From DASPJR01 sp035628505 (GTDB lineage: Bacteria; Planctomycetota; SZUA-567; H5-PLA8): DNA of 52,343 nucleotides. How positions within the stretch are numbered: position 1 is the stretch's first letter; each line of letters starts with the position of its first letter. The notes below the pieces were generated by a model. That model saw only the letters and a list, made by a program, of their open reading frames with translations, searched no databases and was not told the origin of the DNA. Location of the stretch: positions 1-52,343 of the forward strand of contig DASPJR010000192.1 of the NCBI GenBank assembly GCA_035628505.1. Direction: 5' to 3'. The position numbers were made by a program, and so were the translations under genes. Shown piece by piece: positions 18,812-26,921 of this stretch.

Positions 18812-19006
18812 TTAAGAGGTACGCCAGAACATCAGCGCACCTACGATCATCAGCCCTATTCCCGAAATCAGGCGCTTCACAATTAAGCCATCCCGTCCTA
18901 CTGACCACCAATCAGCACCTGGAAAGTTCGCCCGGTACTCGCGGATTCCCCACAGTAGTAAAGCTACTCCCGCTATCGTAACAGCACATGCGGCGAGCCG
19001 TTTCAC
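18812..19006 (-). CDS. Small two-helix membrane protein of unknown function within nuo
   Basis: 64 residues with two predicted membrane helices: ACAVTIAGVALLLWGI, and LISGIGLMIVGALMFW, joined by a polar loop (REYRANFPGADWWSVGRDG). The start is GTG, with AAGGAG 6 bases before it, a stronger site than most nuo genes here have. It is placed between the nucleotidyltransferase-like gene and nuoE on the same strand. I recognise no family. Possible roles are an accessory part of complex I or a partner of the gene upstream; neither can be shown from sequence. Confidence 0.65.
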   Translation of the reverse strand: MKRLAACAVTIAGVALLLWGIREYRANFPGADWWSVGRDGLIVKRLISGIGLMIVGALMFWRTS

Positions 19007-19022
19007 ATCAAACTCCTTACCT

Positions 19023-19700
19023 TTAAACTTGAAGAGTTCGACCTGCTCTCACATCAGCGACGTACTGTCGAATTTCCGTTCCACCCCCAACGTAATGAAG
19101 TTCGGCAAGCTCCGACAGCAGCGCAAGATCCACGACTTTTCCCATCTTGTCAGCTTTTTTCACCATTGAGATGAAATCACTGGCATCGGAATGTTTCTTC
19201 TCCGCGATGCGATAATGTCCAGTCATTGCCGCAAACTTCATCGCCAGCGCCGATTCAATCTTAGGCACTTTGACTATCCGGCGCCCCATTCGAATTTCCT
19301 GGAACTCCTTCATCACCCGCTTATGGAGTGGAATATTGGCCAGCATCAAGTCAAGGACGTACTGTTTGCCCCGCTTGTAACGCCAGACATCTGGATGCTT
19401 CTCCAACTCAAGTTCGGGAAATTTCTTCAGTACACCGGCGGATGCACGCGCTACGTCACGCTTTTTCAGCATGAAGTCCACGTCCTGCGTTGAACGCGGT
19501 TCAAGCAGAAATCCAGACGCTCCATGCGCGCCCACGAGAACAAAATCCACCTTCGCCGCCTGCAGCACAGGAATAACGTCGTCGGGAATCATGCGAACGA
19601 CATCCTCCTTCTGCTCCACGCCCACCATCGGAAGGCGAGACAGAAACGACGAAAGCTCTATGCTCTCGGCAAAAGCCGTGTCTGCTCCGCCTGCTCTCAC
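19023..19700 (-). CDS. Nucleotidyltransferase-fold protein (AbiEii/DUF6036-like) inserted between nuoD and nuoE
   Basis: About 225 residues. The nucleotidyltransferase signature is seen as VDFVLVGAHGASGFL followed by RSTQDVDFML: a Gly-rich turn, then a D-x-D metal site. A C-terminal helical part contains EKKHSDASDFISMVKKA, like the K-x-x-D-x-x-D-x-x-x-L segment of AbiEii-like proteins. The GTG start at 19700 overlaps the nuoD stop as GTGA and has GGGGGAG upstream; ATG at 19628 is an alternative. Related proteins are toxins of type IV systems or of unknown function. No obvious antitoxin partner is beside it; the next gene is a 64-residue membrane protein. It is not a known complex I component. 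Confidence 0.75.
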   Translation of the reverse strand: MRAGGADTAFAESIELSSFLSRLPMVGVEQKEDVVRMIPDDVIPVLQAAKVDFVLVGAHGASGFLLEPRSTQDVDFMLKKRDVARASAGVLKKFPELELEKHPDVWRYKRGKQYVLDLMLANIPLHKRVMKEFQEIRMGRRIVKVPKIESALAMKFAAMTGHYRIAEKKHSDASDFISMVKKADKMGKVVDLALLSELAELHYVGGGTEIRQYVADVRAGRTLQV

Positions 19701-20941
19701 CGGTCCAGCTCCCCCGCGATCACGTTGATGCTCGCCATGCACGCCACGGCGTCGCTAATCAGGCGCCCGGTCGTCTGCTTCACAAAGGTCGTGTAGTTGT
19801 AGAAGCTCGGCGGGCGGATGCGCACGCGGTACGGCAGCCCCGTTCCGTCGGACACCAGGTAGAAGCCCAGTTCGCCGTTGGGCGTTTCGGTGCTCGAATA
19901 CACTTCGCCTTTGGGCGGAATCAAACCGTGTCCCGGCATGGTCAGCTTGAAATGGTGAATCAAACTTTCCATATCGTGATAGACCATGTCCTTCGGTGGC
20001 AGCGTGACTTTGTGATCCAGCGAATTGACGGGCAGCTTCTCCTTGTTTGGCCCGCCGCCCGGCAGCTTCTCGAGAGCCTGCCGCACAATCTTGATCGATT
20101 CGCGCATCTCCGCCAGGCGCACCTGGTAGCGCGCATACACGTCGCCTTCGGTGCGCGTCGGCACGTCGAACTGCAGTTCCGGGTAGCAGAGGTACGGCCG
20201 TACTTTGCGGATGTCGTAATCCACGCCGCACGCGCGCAGCATCGGTCCGGTCACGCCGTGGCTGATGGCCTGCTCCTTAGTGAGCGTGCCCACGCCGATG
20301 GTGCGATCCATGAAGATGCGGTTCTTGTTCAGCATGTACTCGATTTCATCGATCACCGCGGGGAACTTGGACAGAAATGCGTTGACCAGTTCCGGGAAGT
20401 CCGGCGGCACGTCGCGGAAGACGCCGCCCACGCGCGTCCAGCTCGTGGTCAGGCGCGCGCCGGTGACGGCTTCGAAAATATCGTAAAGCTTCTCGCGCTC
20501 GATGAAGGTCCAGAGCATCACCGAGAATGCGCCCAGGTCCATGCCCTGCAAACCAACCGAGACGACGTGGTCCGCCATGCGGCTGAGTTCAGCCATAATG
20601 ACGCGAATGTACTGTCCGCGCGGGGGAACGGTGACGCCGAAGAGTTCTTCGCAGGAGACCGCGAAGCCGATGTTGTTATTCAGCGGCGAGAGATAATTCA
20701 TCCGGTCGGAGATCACTACAAACTGATTGTAGTTGCGGTATTCGCCGAGTTTCTCAAAGCCGGTGTGCAGGAAACCGATTTCCGGCTCAACCTTGACGAT
20801 CTTTTCGCCGTCGAGTTCCACTTTCAGGCGCAGCGTTCCGTGCGTGGCCGGATGCTGCGGCCCGATGTTCATGGACATCGTCTTGAAGACTTCTTTCGAA
20901 GCCGTCGGCGCGATCTTTTTGATTTCGTCTACAGCACTCAT
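19697..20941 (-). CDS. nuoD: NADH-quinone oxidoreductase subunit D
   Basis: 49-kDa-type subunit forming the quinone site, related to NiFe hydrogenase large subunits but without metal ligands. 414 residues, usual length, separate from nuoC. Signatures: GPQHPATHGTLRLKVELDGE, IGFLHTGFEKLGEYRNYNQ, MNYLSPLNNNIGFAVSCEEL, GVTGPMLRACGVDYDIRK and PKGEVYSSTETPNGELGFY, ending with the conserved LISDAVACMASINVIAGELD. The last codons overlap the following GTG start. A CCAGAAACC hairpin separates it from nuoC upstream. Confidence 0.98.
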   Translation of the reverse strand: MSAVDEIKKIAPTASKEVFKTMSMNIGPQHPATHGTLRLKVELDGEKIVKVEPEIGFLHTGFEKLGEYRNYNQFVVISDRMNYLSPLNNNIGFAVSCEELFGVTVPPRGQYIRVIMAELSRMADHVVSVGLQGMDLGAFSVMLWTFIEREKLYDIFEAVTGARLTTSWTRVGGVFRDVPPDFPELVNAFLSKFPAVIDEIEYMLNKNRIFMDRTIGVGTLTKEQAISHGVTGPMLRACGVDYDIRKVRPYLCYPELQFDVPTRTEGDVYARYQVRLAEMRESIKIVRQALEKLPGGGPNKEKLPVNSLDHKVTLPPKDMVYHDMESLIHHFKLTMPGHGLIPPKGEVYSSTETPNGELGFYLVSDGTGLPYRVRIRPPSFYNYTTFVKQTTGRLISDAVACMASINVIAGELDR

Positions 20942-20954
20942 AACATCGGTTCCT

Positions 20955-21029
20955 GGTTTCTGGTCTCTGGTTTTAAGTTCCTGAGTTGCTGGCCATTAAC
21001 CAGAAACCAGAAACTGCAAACCAGAAACC
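20955..21029. repeat. Dispersed CCAGAAACC hairpin, copy 2 (nuoC-nuoD gap)
   Basis: GGTTTCTGGTCTCTGGTTTT pairs with AACCAGAAACCAGAAAC, followed by another AAACCAGAAACC. Same family as 8274-8333 and 49969-50032. It fills the gap between two genes that must be made in equal amounts. Confidence 0.75.
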
Positions 21030-21030
21030 T

Positions 21031-21564
21031 TCAGCTTTCTACGATCTCCGTGTACTTCGGGAAATTGTCGCGTTCGCCGCGTCCTTTCAAAGGGTAGTCT
21101 TTGCGTAGCGGGTGGCCTTCGTAATTGTCCGGCATGAGAATGCGCTTCAAGTCAGGGTGGTTCCTGAATACCACGCCGAACATGTCGTAAGCTTCACGCT
21201 CGCCCCAGTTCGCCGCGTCCCAGAGCCCCGTAACCGAATCGATCTCGCAAGGCTCTTCCGGAACATACGCCTTCACCCGCAGGCGCTCGTTATGAACCAG
21301 GCTCGTCAATTGATAAACAACCGCGAAGCGTTCCGGGTATTCGATCAGCATGTCGTCCGGCAGGCGCAGGCTGTCCACGCAGGTCACGTCGGTGAGCATC
21401 TCGAACTTGGCGGAGGGATCATCACGCAGAAAACGCAGCACTTTCACATTCGCCGTGTGCTTGATGCGCAGCGTGGCCTGCTTGCGAAACTCGCTGTGTC
21501 CAAGCACATCGTCGCCGAAGCGCTCCTGGACCGCTTTAAGTAGTGCCATCAATTCGATCGCCAT
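21031..21564 (-). CDS. nuoC: NADH-quinone oxidoreductase subunit C
   Basis: 30-kDa-type subunit of the peripheral arm, 177 residues from MAIELMALLKAV; GAGG lies 6 bases before this ATG, so I prefer it to the in-frame start 14 codons upstream. The family signature is ANWGEREAYDMFGVVF with the downstream motif PDLKRILMPDNYEGHPLRKD, and the domain ends FPKYTEIVES. It is not fused to nuoD. Confidence 0.96.
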   Translation of the reverse strand: MAIELMALLKAVQERFGDDVLGHSEFRKQATLRIKHTANVKVLRFLRDDPSAKFEMLTDVTCVDSLRLPDDMLIEYPERFAVVYQLTSLVHNERLRVKAYVPEEPCEIDSVTGLWDAANWGEREAYDMFGVVFRNHPDLKRILMPDNYEGHPLRKDYPLKGRGERDNFPKYTEIVES

Positions 21565-21639
21565 GTCTGCCTCAAACGTCTTGAAAACAAAACCAGCGGT
21601 GCGCAAACGCCGCCTTCATTCCTTTGTGCCAAACCGGCG

Positions 21640-22311
21640 TTATTCTCCGCCTGTCAGCCTTGCTACATGCTTGACGTCGCGCTCTGGAGGACCGAATGCC
21701 TTTTCCTGAATTGGAACATCCTTGGCCGGAAGGCTGTGGCGCGATCCGGTGAGGACCGGCTGCGGTTCAGCAGCATTCGACACGAGCGCAACGGGTTCGA
21801 AATCCAGCGGGTGTTTCGTGCGGTCGTAAAGCTTCGTGTTGCGCTCGTCACGCTTGATCTTCTGCTGAATCAGCATCACGGCATCGATGAGACTCTCCGG
21901 CCGCGGCGGGCAGCCGGGAATGTAGACGTCGACGGGGATGAACTGGTCCACTCCCTGGATCAGCGTATAGGTGTCGAAAACGCCGCCGCTGCTGGCGCAC
22001 GCGCCCATCGAAATGCACCACTTGGGTTCCGGCATCTGATTGTAGATCTCAATCAGCACAGGCATCATCTTGATTGAGATGCGTCCCGAGACGATCATCA
22101 GATCGCTCTGCCGCGGCGAAAAACGGATCACTTCGGCACCGAAGCGGGCGAGGTCGTAACGCGAGGAGAGCGTGGCCATCATTTCGATGGCGCAGCAGGC
22201 GGTTCCAAAGGGCATCGGCCACAGGCTGTTGCGGCGCCCCCAGTTAATCAGCTCGTTGAGCTTCGTTGTGATGAAGCCGCCTGAGCCGTCTTTTTGATTT
22301 AATTCACTCAT
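21640..22311 (-). CDS. nuoB: NADH-quinone oxidoreductase subunit B (cluster N2)
   Basis: PSST-type subunit that carries the terminal 4Fe-4S cluster N2 and reduces quinone. 223 residues. Ligands: tandem C39-C40 in PFGTACCAIEMMA, one Cys in SMGACASSGGVF and one in YIPGCPPRPESL. The arginine-rich region SPRQSDLMIVSGRISIKM is conserved. The C-terminal 60 residues (from KRDERNTKLYDRTKHPLDF) are longer than in E. coli and rich in Pro and Glu. nuoA is upstream across a 71-base hairpin-containing gap. Confidence 0.97.
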   Translation of the reverse strand: MSELNQKDGSGGFITTKLNELINWGRRNSLWPMPFGTACCAIEMMATLSSRYDLARFGAEVIRFSPRQSDLMIVSGRISIKMMPVLIEIYNQMPEPKWCISMGACASSGGVFDTYTLIQGVDQFIPVDVYIPGCPPRPESLIDAVMLIQQKIKRDERNTKLYDRTKHPLDFEPVALVSNAAEPQPVLTGSRHSLPAKDVPIQEKAFGPPERDVKHVARLTGGE

Positions 22312-22325
22312 GTTCTATGTCTCTC

Positions 22326-22382
22326 TGATGCATAATGCATGATGCCTAACGGCTGTTTTAAGCATCATGCACCATGAATTAT
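22326..22382. repeat. GCATAATGCATGATGC inverted repeat (nuoA-nuoB gap)
   Basis: TGATGCATAATGCATGATGC on the left pairs with AGCATCATGCACCATGAATT on the right as an imperfect hairpin. It resembles other short-period intergenic palindromes in this window and fills the gap. Confidence 0.6.
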
Positions 22383-22754
22383 TCAATCCCACTCGAGCAC
22401 GCGGCGCTTGAGAATATAGAGCAATCCAAGCCCGAGGACGGCGACGAAAGCCAGCACTGCAAGGAAAGCATCAAGTCCCAGTTGCCGGTAAGACACGGCG
22501 TAAGGCAACAGGAAAACCGTTTCAATGTCGAACAGCACAAAAAGCAATGCGACAAGGTAGAACTTCACTGAAAAGCGCTCGCGTGAACTGCCCAGGAGCG
22601 GCACACCGCACTCGTAGGTTTCGTACTTTCCGCGCGACTTTTTGGCGAGCCCCAGATAGCGCGTGACAAAGCGCACGAGGAGCACGACCACGGCACCCAT
22701 TCCTACGCCAAGCGTCAGGAAGAGCAGCGCGCCAAAATATTCCGGATCAAACAT
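22383..22754 (-). CDS. nuoA: NADH-quinone oxidoreductase subunit A
   Basis: Three-helix membrane subunit, 123 residues, first gene of the 14-subunit nuo cluster. Signatures: KYETYECGVPLLGSSRERFS with the conserved Cys and Glu of the long loop, VKFYLVALLFVLFDIETVFL and PYAVSYRQLGLDAFLAVLAF. The family length matches. The promoter of the operon should lie between 22755 and about 23000, but I see no confident -35/-10 pair there. Confidence 0.97.
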   Translation of the reverse strand: MFDPEYFGALLFLTLGVGMGAVVVLLVRFVTRYLGLAKKSRGKYETYECGVPLLGSSRERFSVKFYLVALLFVLFDIETVFLLPYAVSYRQLGLDAFLAVLAFVAVLGLGLLYILKRRVLEWD

Positions 22755-23035
22755 GCCGCACTTACTCCAATTTGCTGCCCTTGCACGTGGCGTTAGAGCC
22801 CCGTGCTCGTTCGTGCATCTTTTTGCGGATTGCTGTCCCTGCGCTTATAGGACAGGAGCGAAAGGAGTCAACTGCACCCCCGCCTTAAGCCTCTTTATTG
22901 TAGCAACGGCGTGGAACCGCGCAATGAAAAGGCGCTCGGTTCTACTGCAATGGAACACAGGCGCCATCGCAGCTCACGCAAAGAAGTAATATCTGAATCC
23001 GGCGGCGATTTTTTGAGTAAAGCGGGCTGGTCAGT

Positions 23036-23337
23036 CTACTCGATCCATTTTCTAAAGTCGGTTTCGAGCTGTCCTTTAATCGTGCTGAGAATCTTAATAA
23101 CGACCTGTTGGTCACCACGATGACTTCATCTGCGTAAACGTAAGACGTCACAGACAGGCCAGTCGCGCTGAAATCAGAATGCTGATCGGAGATGCAGAAA
23201 GGTCTGAACTCCGGATAGTCCTTGGATGAGATCGGCAAAAGTCCGAGCGTTTCACAATGTTTGTATAAAATCACACAAGGTCTTGGGTAGTCGGCAGCGC
23301 CGTACTTTAAGGGATAAAGGCAAATCTCATAGGCCAC
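23036..23337 (-). pseudogene. PemK/MazF-like toxin with a probable 1-bp frameshift
   Basis: Starts 8 bases after the antitoxin-like gene. The first 75 residues look like a PemK/MazF-type RNase (PRPCVILYKHCETLGLLPIS, FSATGLSVTSYVYADEVI). Near base 23119 the coding signal moves to the -1 frame. There a clean C-terminus RGDQQVVIKILSTIKGQLET, then DFRKWIE and TAG at 23036, continues the fold at once. The original frame instead runs on to 22942 with unfamiliar, Ser/Arg/Cys-rich sequence. Re-reading one base at 23119 joins DEVI to RGDQQ and gives about 101 residues, normal for MazF. It is either a decayed toxin, a sequencing error or programmed frameshifting. Confidence 0.65.
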
Positions 23338-23345
23338 TTAACCGC

Positions 23346-23558
23346 TCAATCGAAAAAGTAGGGCTTGTCGAGGTGCTGAGCATCGTCAGCTTTATAGATC
23401 GGCCGTCCCTTCCAGGTTCCGATTGGCTGTGGAATGGGAACAAGGCGAACTTGCTCTCCGCCGGGCAATGTAATTTCAACAGACTCCTTCATGTCGCTGA
23501 CTTCCTTCACGAGGGTGTCGAAGGAATTGCGCGCCTGTTCGAGAGTCACTTTCTTCAT
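23346..23558 (-). CDS. Phd/YefM-like antitoxin
   Basis: 70 residues from MKKVTLEQARNSFD; the frame is open upstream to 23636 but that part overlaps the end of the peptidase gene and is not needed. The N-terminal half (TLEQARNSFDTLVKEVSDMK) followed by VEITLPGGEQVRLVPIPQ matches the Phd/YefM fold, which dimerises, binds the operator and neutralises the toxin through its C-terminus (GRPIYKADDAQHLDKPYFFD). It is immediately before the frameshifted PemK-like gene, the usual antitoxin-toxin order. If the toxin is dead, this is an orphan antitoxin. Confidence 0.72.
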   Translation of the reverse strand: MKKVTLEQARNSFDTLVKEVSDMKESVEITLPGGEQVRLVPIPQPIGTWKGRPIYKADDAQHLDKPYFFD

Positions 23559-23607
23559 AGCGGCACTCACTGTAACCGATCTCTGAACTGAAGCAATATG
23601 GAAGCCC

Positions 23608-24312
23608 TTAAGCTTCTTCGTCCCGGCTGCCGCCAAACAGACCGGCCCTGAACAGATAGTAAACGAGATTCAGCATCGCCATCAGCGTCGCAGCGACATA
23701 CGTCATCGCGGCAGCCGACAGTACGCGACGCACTTCCCCGATCTCTTCAGGGCCGCGGACGATTCCCATCTCGCTGAGAATCGCCTTCGCCCGGCGGCTC
23801 GCGTCGAATTCAACGGGCAGGTTGATCAGTTGGAAGACCACAGTAATCGAAAAGGCCACGATGCCTGCGATGATCAGGTTGAAGCTCTGCAGCAGGAAGC
23901 CCGCCATCAGCAGAATCCACGAGAGATTCCCGCCAATGGATGCCAGCGGCACAATCCCGTTTCGCAGCACCAGCAGCGGATAACGCTGTGCGTCCTGCAG
24001 AGCGTGACCGGCCTCGTGTGCGGCGATGCCCACCGCGGCCAGCGAACGACCGTGATAAACATCCGGGCTCAGGCGCAGCACCTTGGCCGAAGGGTCATAA
24101 TGATCGCTCATGATGCCTTCCGTCTGCTCAATCTCCACGCCACGCAGTCCCGATTGCCGGAGAATGACGGCGGCAGCTTCGGCACCGGTCGCCCCGCTGG
24201 CCGGCGCAATACGGCTGGCTTCCTGATACGCGGCATGAACTTTCCACTGCGCCCACGCGGCAAGAATCATTCCCGGGACCATGAACAACAGGTACATCGG
24301 ATCGAAGAACAT
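23608..24312 (-). CDS. YugP-type zinc-dependent membrane peptidase
   Basis: 234 residues, neutral zinc metallopeptidase family 2 (YugP). The zinc motif HEAGH is at residues 99-103 in VGIAAHEAGHALQDAQRYP, and a downstream Glu in LPVEFDASRRAKAILSE is a likely third ligand region. An N-terminal helix (MYLLFMVPGMILAAWAQWKV), two central helices and one near the C-terminus (TYVAATLMAMLNLVYYLFRA) anchor it. The substrate of this family is unknown. It is transcribed in the same direction as the antitoxin-toxin pair but probably independently of it. Confidence 0.93.
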   Translation of the reverse strand: MFFDPMYLLFMVPGMILAAWAQWKVHAAYQEASRIAPASGATGAEAAAVILRQSGLRGVEIEQTEGIMSDHYDPSAKVLRLSPDVYHGRSLAAVGIAAHEAGHALQDAQRYPLLVLRNGIVPLASIGGNLSWILLMAGFLLQSFNLIIAGIVAFSITVVFQLINLPVEFDASRRAKAILSEMGIVRGPEEIGEVRRVLSAAAMTYVAATLMAMLNLVYYLFRAGLFGGSRDEEA

Positions 24313-24566
24313 CGCTCGTCAGCCTCGCGCTGAGATTCCCTTGCTCCCCGGCTGCGCGCTCAGCTCGCGCTGCCGTAGGGTCCATCCTGGCCAGCCAGTC
24401 CAGACATTAGCCTGTCGTTTCGGCTCGGACGGCACCTGTTCCCATCTTCGTTTCACGCTACAGGCAAAAGAAGTGCCAGCAACCGTCCGCATAACTACCG
24501 GGGAACTTTCTCTCTTGCTTTTTCCCCGCATTTGACAGAGAACGTGCGCACTCCCCCGGAGCCGTC
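24313..24566. other. Intergenic region between divergent genes
   Basis: About 250 bases between the YugP-type gene (minus) and a secreted-protein gene (plus). I see no gene. A TTGACA occurs near 24534 but without a convincing -10 element. Confidence 0.5.
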
Positions 24567-25670
24567 ATGAAGAACACCTTCCTTATCTTATTTATTTCAA
24601 TAAGCATTAATTTATTCCCGCTAACGGGAGGAGAACCGGCATCGGCTGAAAATAGCGTTGCTGTCACGGAAGTCTTCACTTTTGCCGAACTGCTGATTCG
24701 AGCGGAACGCATCGTCGTCGCCGAGGCCGGTGAGATGAAAGACGGCGTTGTTACACTGCTTGTGCGGGAGACGATCAAGTCTCCGGAGGACGATGCAAAG
24801 TATGTCGACCCGGAACGTCTCAAGCGCGCAGCAGATCTCTTGAACAATGAAAAGCTGGACCTGCCGCCGCTTGCCGCAAAGCCCAGAGCGCCTGCAACGT
24901 TGAAACTCAAGCTGCAGAACATCGCCGCGCCGCGCGCCGGCGTCCAAGCGATCTATTTCCTCTGGGAGCGTGCCGAAGGCGGCGCGCGCGAGCCTGTTTA
25001 CCGGCTTTCGCACCCGCAGAATGTCTATGACGTGGAGCTTCTGGCGCAGGTCAAAGCGGGCGCTTCCAGGCCGCGTTCGGTCGCAGACGGCCGCTACCTG
25101 CGCGACTGGGACAAGCTGATGGCCGAGCGAAAGAAGCAGCGCGCGGTGAACCAGGACATCCTGAATTTAAAAGGTGGCGAAAGTGTGCTGGGGTTGAAGA
25201 TACGCGCGGCCCGGCCGGTCCTTTCGCTGCGCGGCAATAACAGCTTCGGCATTACAGCAATCGTCGAAAACACGCGTGGCCGCGACCAGGACATCTACGA
25301 TGGCCCTGCCGGCGGTTACGGCGTAATCATCCGCGCCAAAGAGGGCCGCAACGTGCCGGGTCTGCCGCTGGTGCTGCGGCAATCCACAAAGACGCTTGGC
25401 GCTGATCTCACCGTCCTCAACATGGCCGACCTAACCGACTTTACGACGGTGCCGCGGGACAGCGCCATTTCCAAAGAGCTCTTCTTCGATTCGCAGGACT
25501 TCCCGATCCTCACCACGCTCAAAGGCGAATGCACGATCAGTGTCTTCTTCGCCACGGCGCAGAATGGAAAGGGGCTTGAGCTCAGCAGCCCCGTGTGGAC
25601 GGGCACCATGGTGTCCGAAGAGCTTCCGCTGCGCTTTGAAAGCCCTGAAGCGAACGCCTCGACGAAGTAG
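24567..25670 (+). CDS. Secreted protein of unknown function
   Basis: 367 residues with a clear signal peptide (FLILFISISINLFPLTGGEP). I do not recognise the family. The first mature part (FTFAELLIRAERIVVAEAGE, VTLLVRETIKSP, IYFLWERAEGG) looks like a beta-rich domain. A second part (LKIRAARPVLSLRGNNSFGI, TAIVENTRGRDQDIYDGPAG) resembles an immunoglobulin-like module in which a polypeptide is compared with reference values. The C-terminal part ends in a strand-rich TISVFFATAQNGKGLELSSP. The phrase composition is typical of planctomycete secreted proteins. CCGGAG lies about 6 bases before the ATG. No partner genes indicate a role. Confidence 0.8.
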   Translation: MKNTFLILFISISINLFPLTGGEPASAENSVAVTEVFTFAELLIRAERIVVAEAGEMKDGVVTLLVRETIKSPEDDAKYVDPERLKRAADLLNNEKLDLPPLAAKPRAPATLKLKLQNIAAPRAGVQAIYFLWERAEGGAREPVYRLSHPQNVYDVELLAQVKAGASRPRSVADGRYLRDWDKLMAERKKQRAVNQDILNLKGGESVLGLKIRAARPVLSLRGNNSFGITAIVENTRGRDQDIYDGPAGGYGVIIRAKEGRNVPGLPLVLRQSTKTLGADLTVLNMADLTDFTTVPRDSAISKELFFDSQDFPILTTLKGECTISVFFATAQNGKGLELSSPVWTGTMVSEELPLRFESPEANASTK

Positions 25671-25812
25671 CGCTTGGCACGTCTTTCAGCGCAGCGTCAG
25701 TTCCGCATGGTGCATCCCTTCACGGCATTGCATATGCATCAGCTTGCCAGCCAAGCGCACTCAGCCGTTGGGCTCGAGGCGCATGGTATTTTCAAAAAGG
25801 AGAAATTATCAA

Positions 25813-26418
25813 GTGAAGCACTTTATGTGGGTCCCCGCGTTCGTCCTGCTGGCCGTCGTTTCGGTCAGCGCCGCGGATCAGGCCGCTGACGCGCAGACAT
25901 TCATCAAGACTGCCGCTCAGGAAGGCATGAAGGAAGTTCAGCTGGGCATGCTCGGTGCCGATCGCGCCACTCATCCCGATCTGAAAAAGTTTTCGCGCCA
26001 GATGGCCGAAGACCACAACAAGATGAACATGCAGCTCAAGGAACTGGCGGCGAAGAAAAACGTCACTCTTGACCAGAGCGCCCAGGCGATGAAGTTCGAG
26101 AACCTGATGAATCTGAAGGGCGAGCAGTTCGATCGCGCGTTCATGGGCCAGGTGATCCAGGACCACAACACGTCAATTCAGCTGTATGAGCAGCAGAGCA
26201 CGAGCGGGCAGGATCCCGACGTGAAGGCTTTTGCTACCAATACGCTGCCGCACCTGCGCGCCCATCTTGAAATGGCACAGAAGCTCAGCGACCGAATCGG
26301 CAAGGGCGCAGCGGCTGAAGACACTCGGTCCGACCGCAGCATCGAAGTGCGCCATGATGCGCACGAGGGTCTGAAGGTTGAGAAGAAGGAAGCTCAGCCG
26401 GCCGGCGAAACCCGCTAA
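25813..26418 (+). CDS. DUF4142 domain secreted protein
   Basis: 201 residues; DUF4142 proteins are exported four-helix bundles of the ferritin-like type with unknown function. The signal peptide is VKHFMWVPAFVLLAVVSVSA; the GTG start has AAAGGAG about 10 bases upstream, with an ATG four codons later as alternative. The domain shows DAQTFIKTAAQEGMKEVQLG, HPDLKKFSRQMAEDHNKMN, GEQFDRAFMGQVIQDHNTS and FATNTLPHLRAHLEMAQKL, with His residues at the classic positions. The tail is charged (KVEKKEAQPAGETR). A strong terminator follows. Confidence 0.92.
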   Translation: MKHFMWVPAFVLLAVVSVSAADQAADAQTFIKTAAQEGMKEVQLGMLGADRATHPDLKKFSRQMAEDHNKMNMQLKELAAKKNVTLDQSAQAMKFENLMNLKGEQFDRAFMGQVIQDHNTSIQLYEQQSTSGQDPDVKAFATNTLPHLRAHLEMAQKLSDRIGKGAAAEDTRSDRSIEVRHDAHEGLKVEKKEAQPAGETR

Positions 26419-26440
26419 GACGTTTTGCATCTTAAACAGA

Positions 26441-26470
26441 AAGCCACGGCCTGAAGGCCGTGGCTTTTTT
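26441..26470 (+). terminator. Rho-independent terminator after the DUF4142 gene
   Basis: AAGCCACGGCC, loop TGAA, GGCCGTGGCTT, ending in six T. A perfect 11-bp stem 22 bases after the stop codon. The core CCTGAAGG resembles the CTGAAG core of the hairpin clusters elsewhere in the window. Confidence 0.92.
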
Positions 26471-26547
26471 CATTTCTGCAGCACACTTGGAATGCGAAGT
26501 CTTTTTACGCTTCGCCTCCTTTTTTCGCGCGGAGGATTCCTGATGGC

Positions 26548-26832
26548 TCAGCCGGGTTTCTTGCCGAACAGCGTCTTCACACCCAGCTGCGGGTTGCCCT
26601 GCTGATCGCGAATGGGAATGACGAGCCGGACGTGCTCTTCGTCTTCTTCTTCCAGTTCTACGCCCAGCGTCTGAAAAATCTGAGTCACTTCCGCGGCGGC
26701 CTGCTCGGGCTGAGGAAAAGCCTTGGCAAAGGCGGTGCGGCCGATCTTTTTCCAGTTCGCCGCCTTCATACCGTTTTCCCACTTTTCATCAACGTAGGAT
26801 GGAATGTCGTAGAGCACCATGATATTCGGCAT
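26548..26832 (-). CDS. Small cytosolic protein of unknown function
   Basis: 94 residues, no signal or membrane segment. The sequence starts MPNIMVLYDIPSYVDEKWEN and has a central helical part (TAFAKAFPQPEQAAAEVTQI) and a strand with acidic cluster (VELEEEDEEHVRLVIPIRD). GGAG lies about 8 bases before the ATG. I do not recognise a family; the size and the acidic patch could suit a small alpha/beta protein. It is convergent with the DUF4142 gene and lies downstream of the S41 protease on the same strand, 90 bases away. Confidence 0.7.
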   Translation of the reverse strand: MPNIMVLYDIPSYVDEKWENGMKAANWKKIGRTAFAKAFPQPEQAAAEVTQIFQTLGVELEEEDEEHVRLVIPIRDQQGNPQLGVKTLFGKKPG

Positions 26833-26921
26833 GATTGCGTCTCCGGGCGCCTTTAATACATGCTCCTGAGAGTATCCTTTTCAGCCGGCGGTATCAACCA
26901 TTATTAATGCTTCGCCACCTG

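Noticed and set aside
22942..23035. C-terminal part of the toxin frame beyond 23036
   Set aside because: The -1 frame has a convincing toxin C-terminus ending at 23036, so the tail to 22942 is likely read-through of shifted DNA.
24128..24385. Small minus-strand frame upstream of the YugP-type gene
   Set aside because: Overlaps the conserved peptidase N-terminus out of frame and has no ribosome site.
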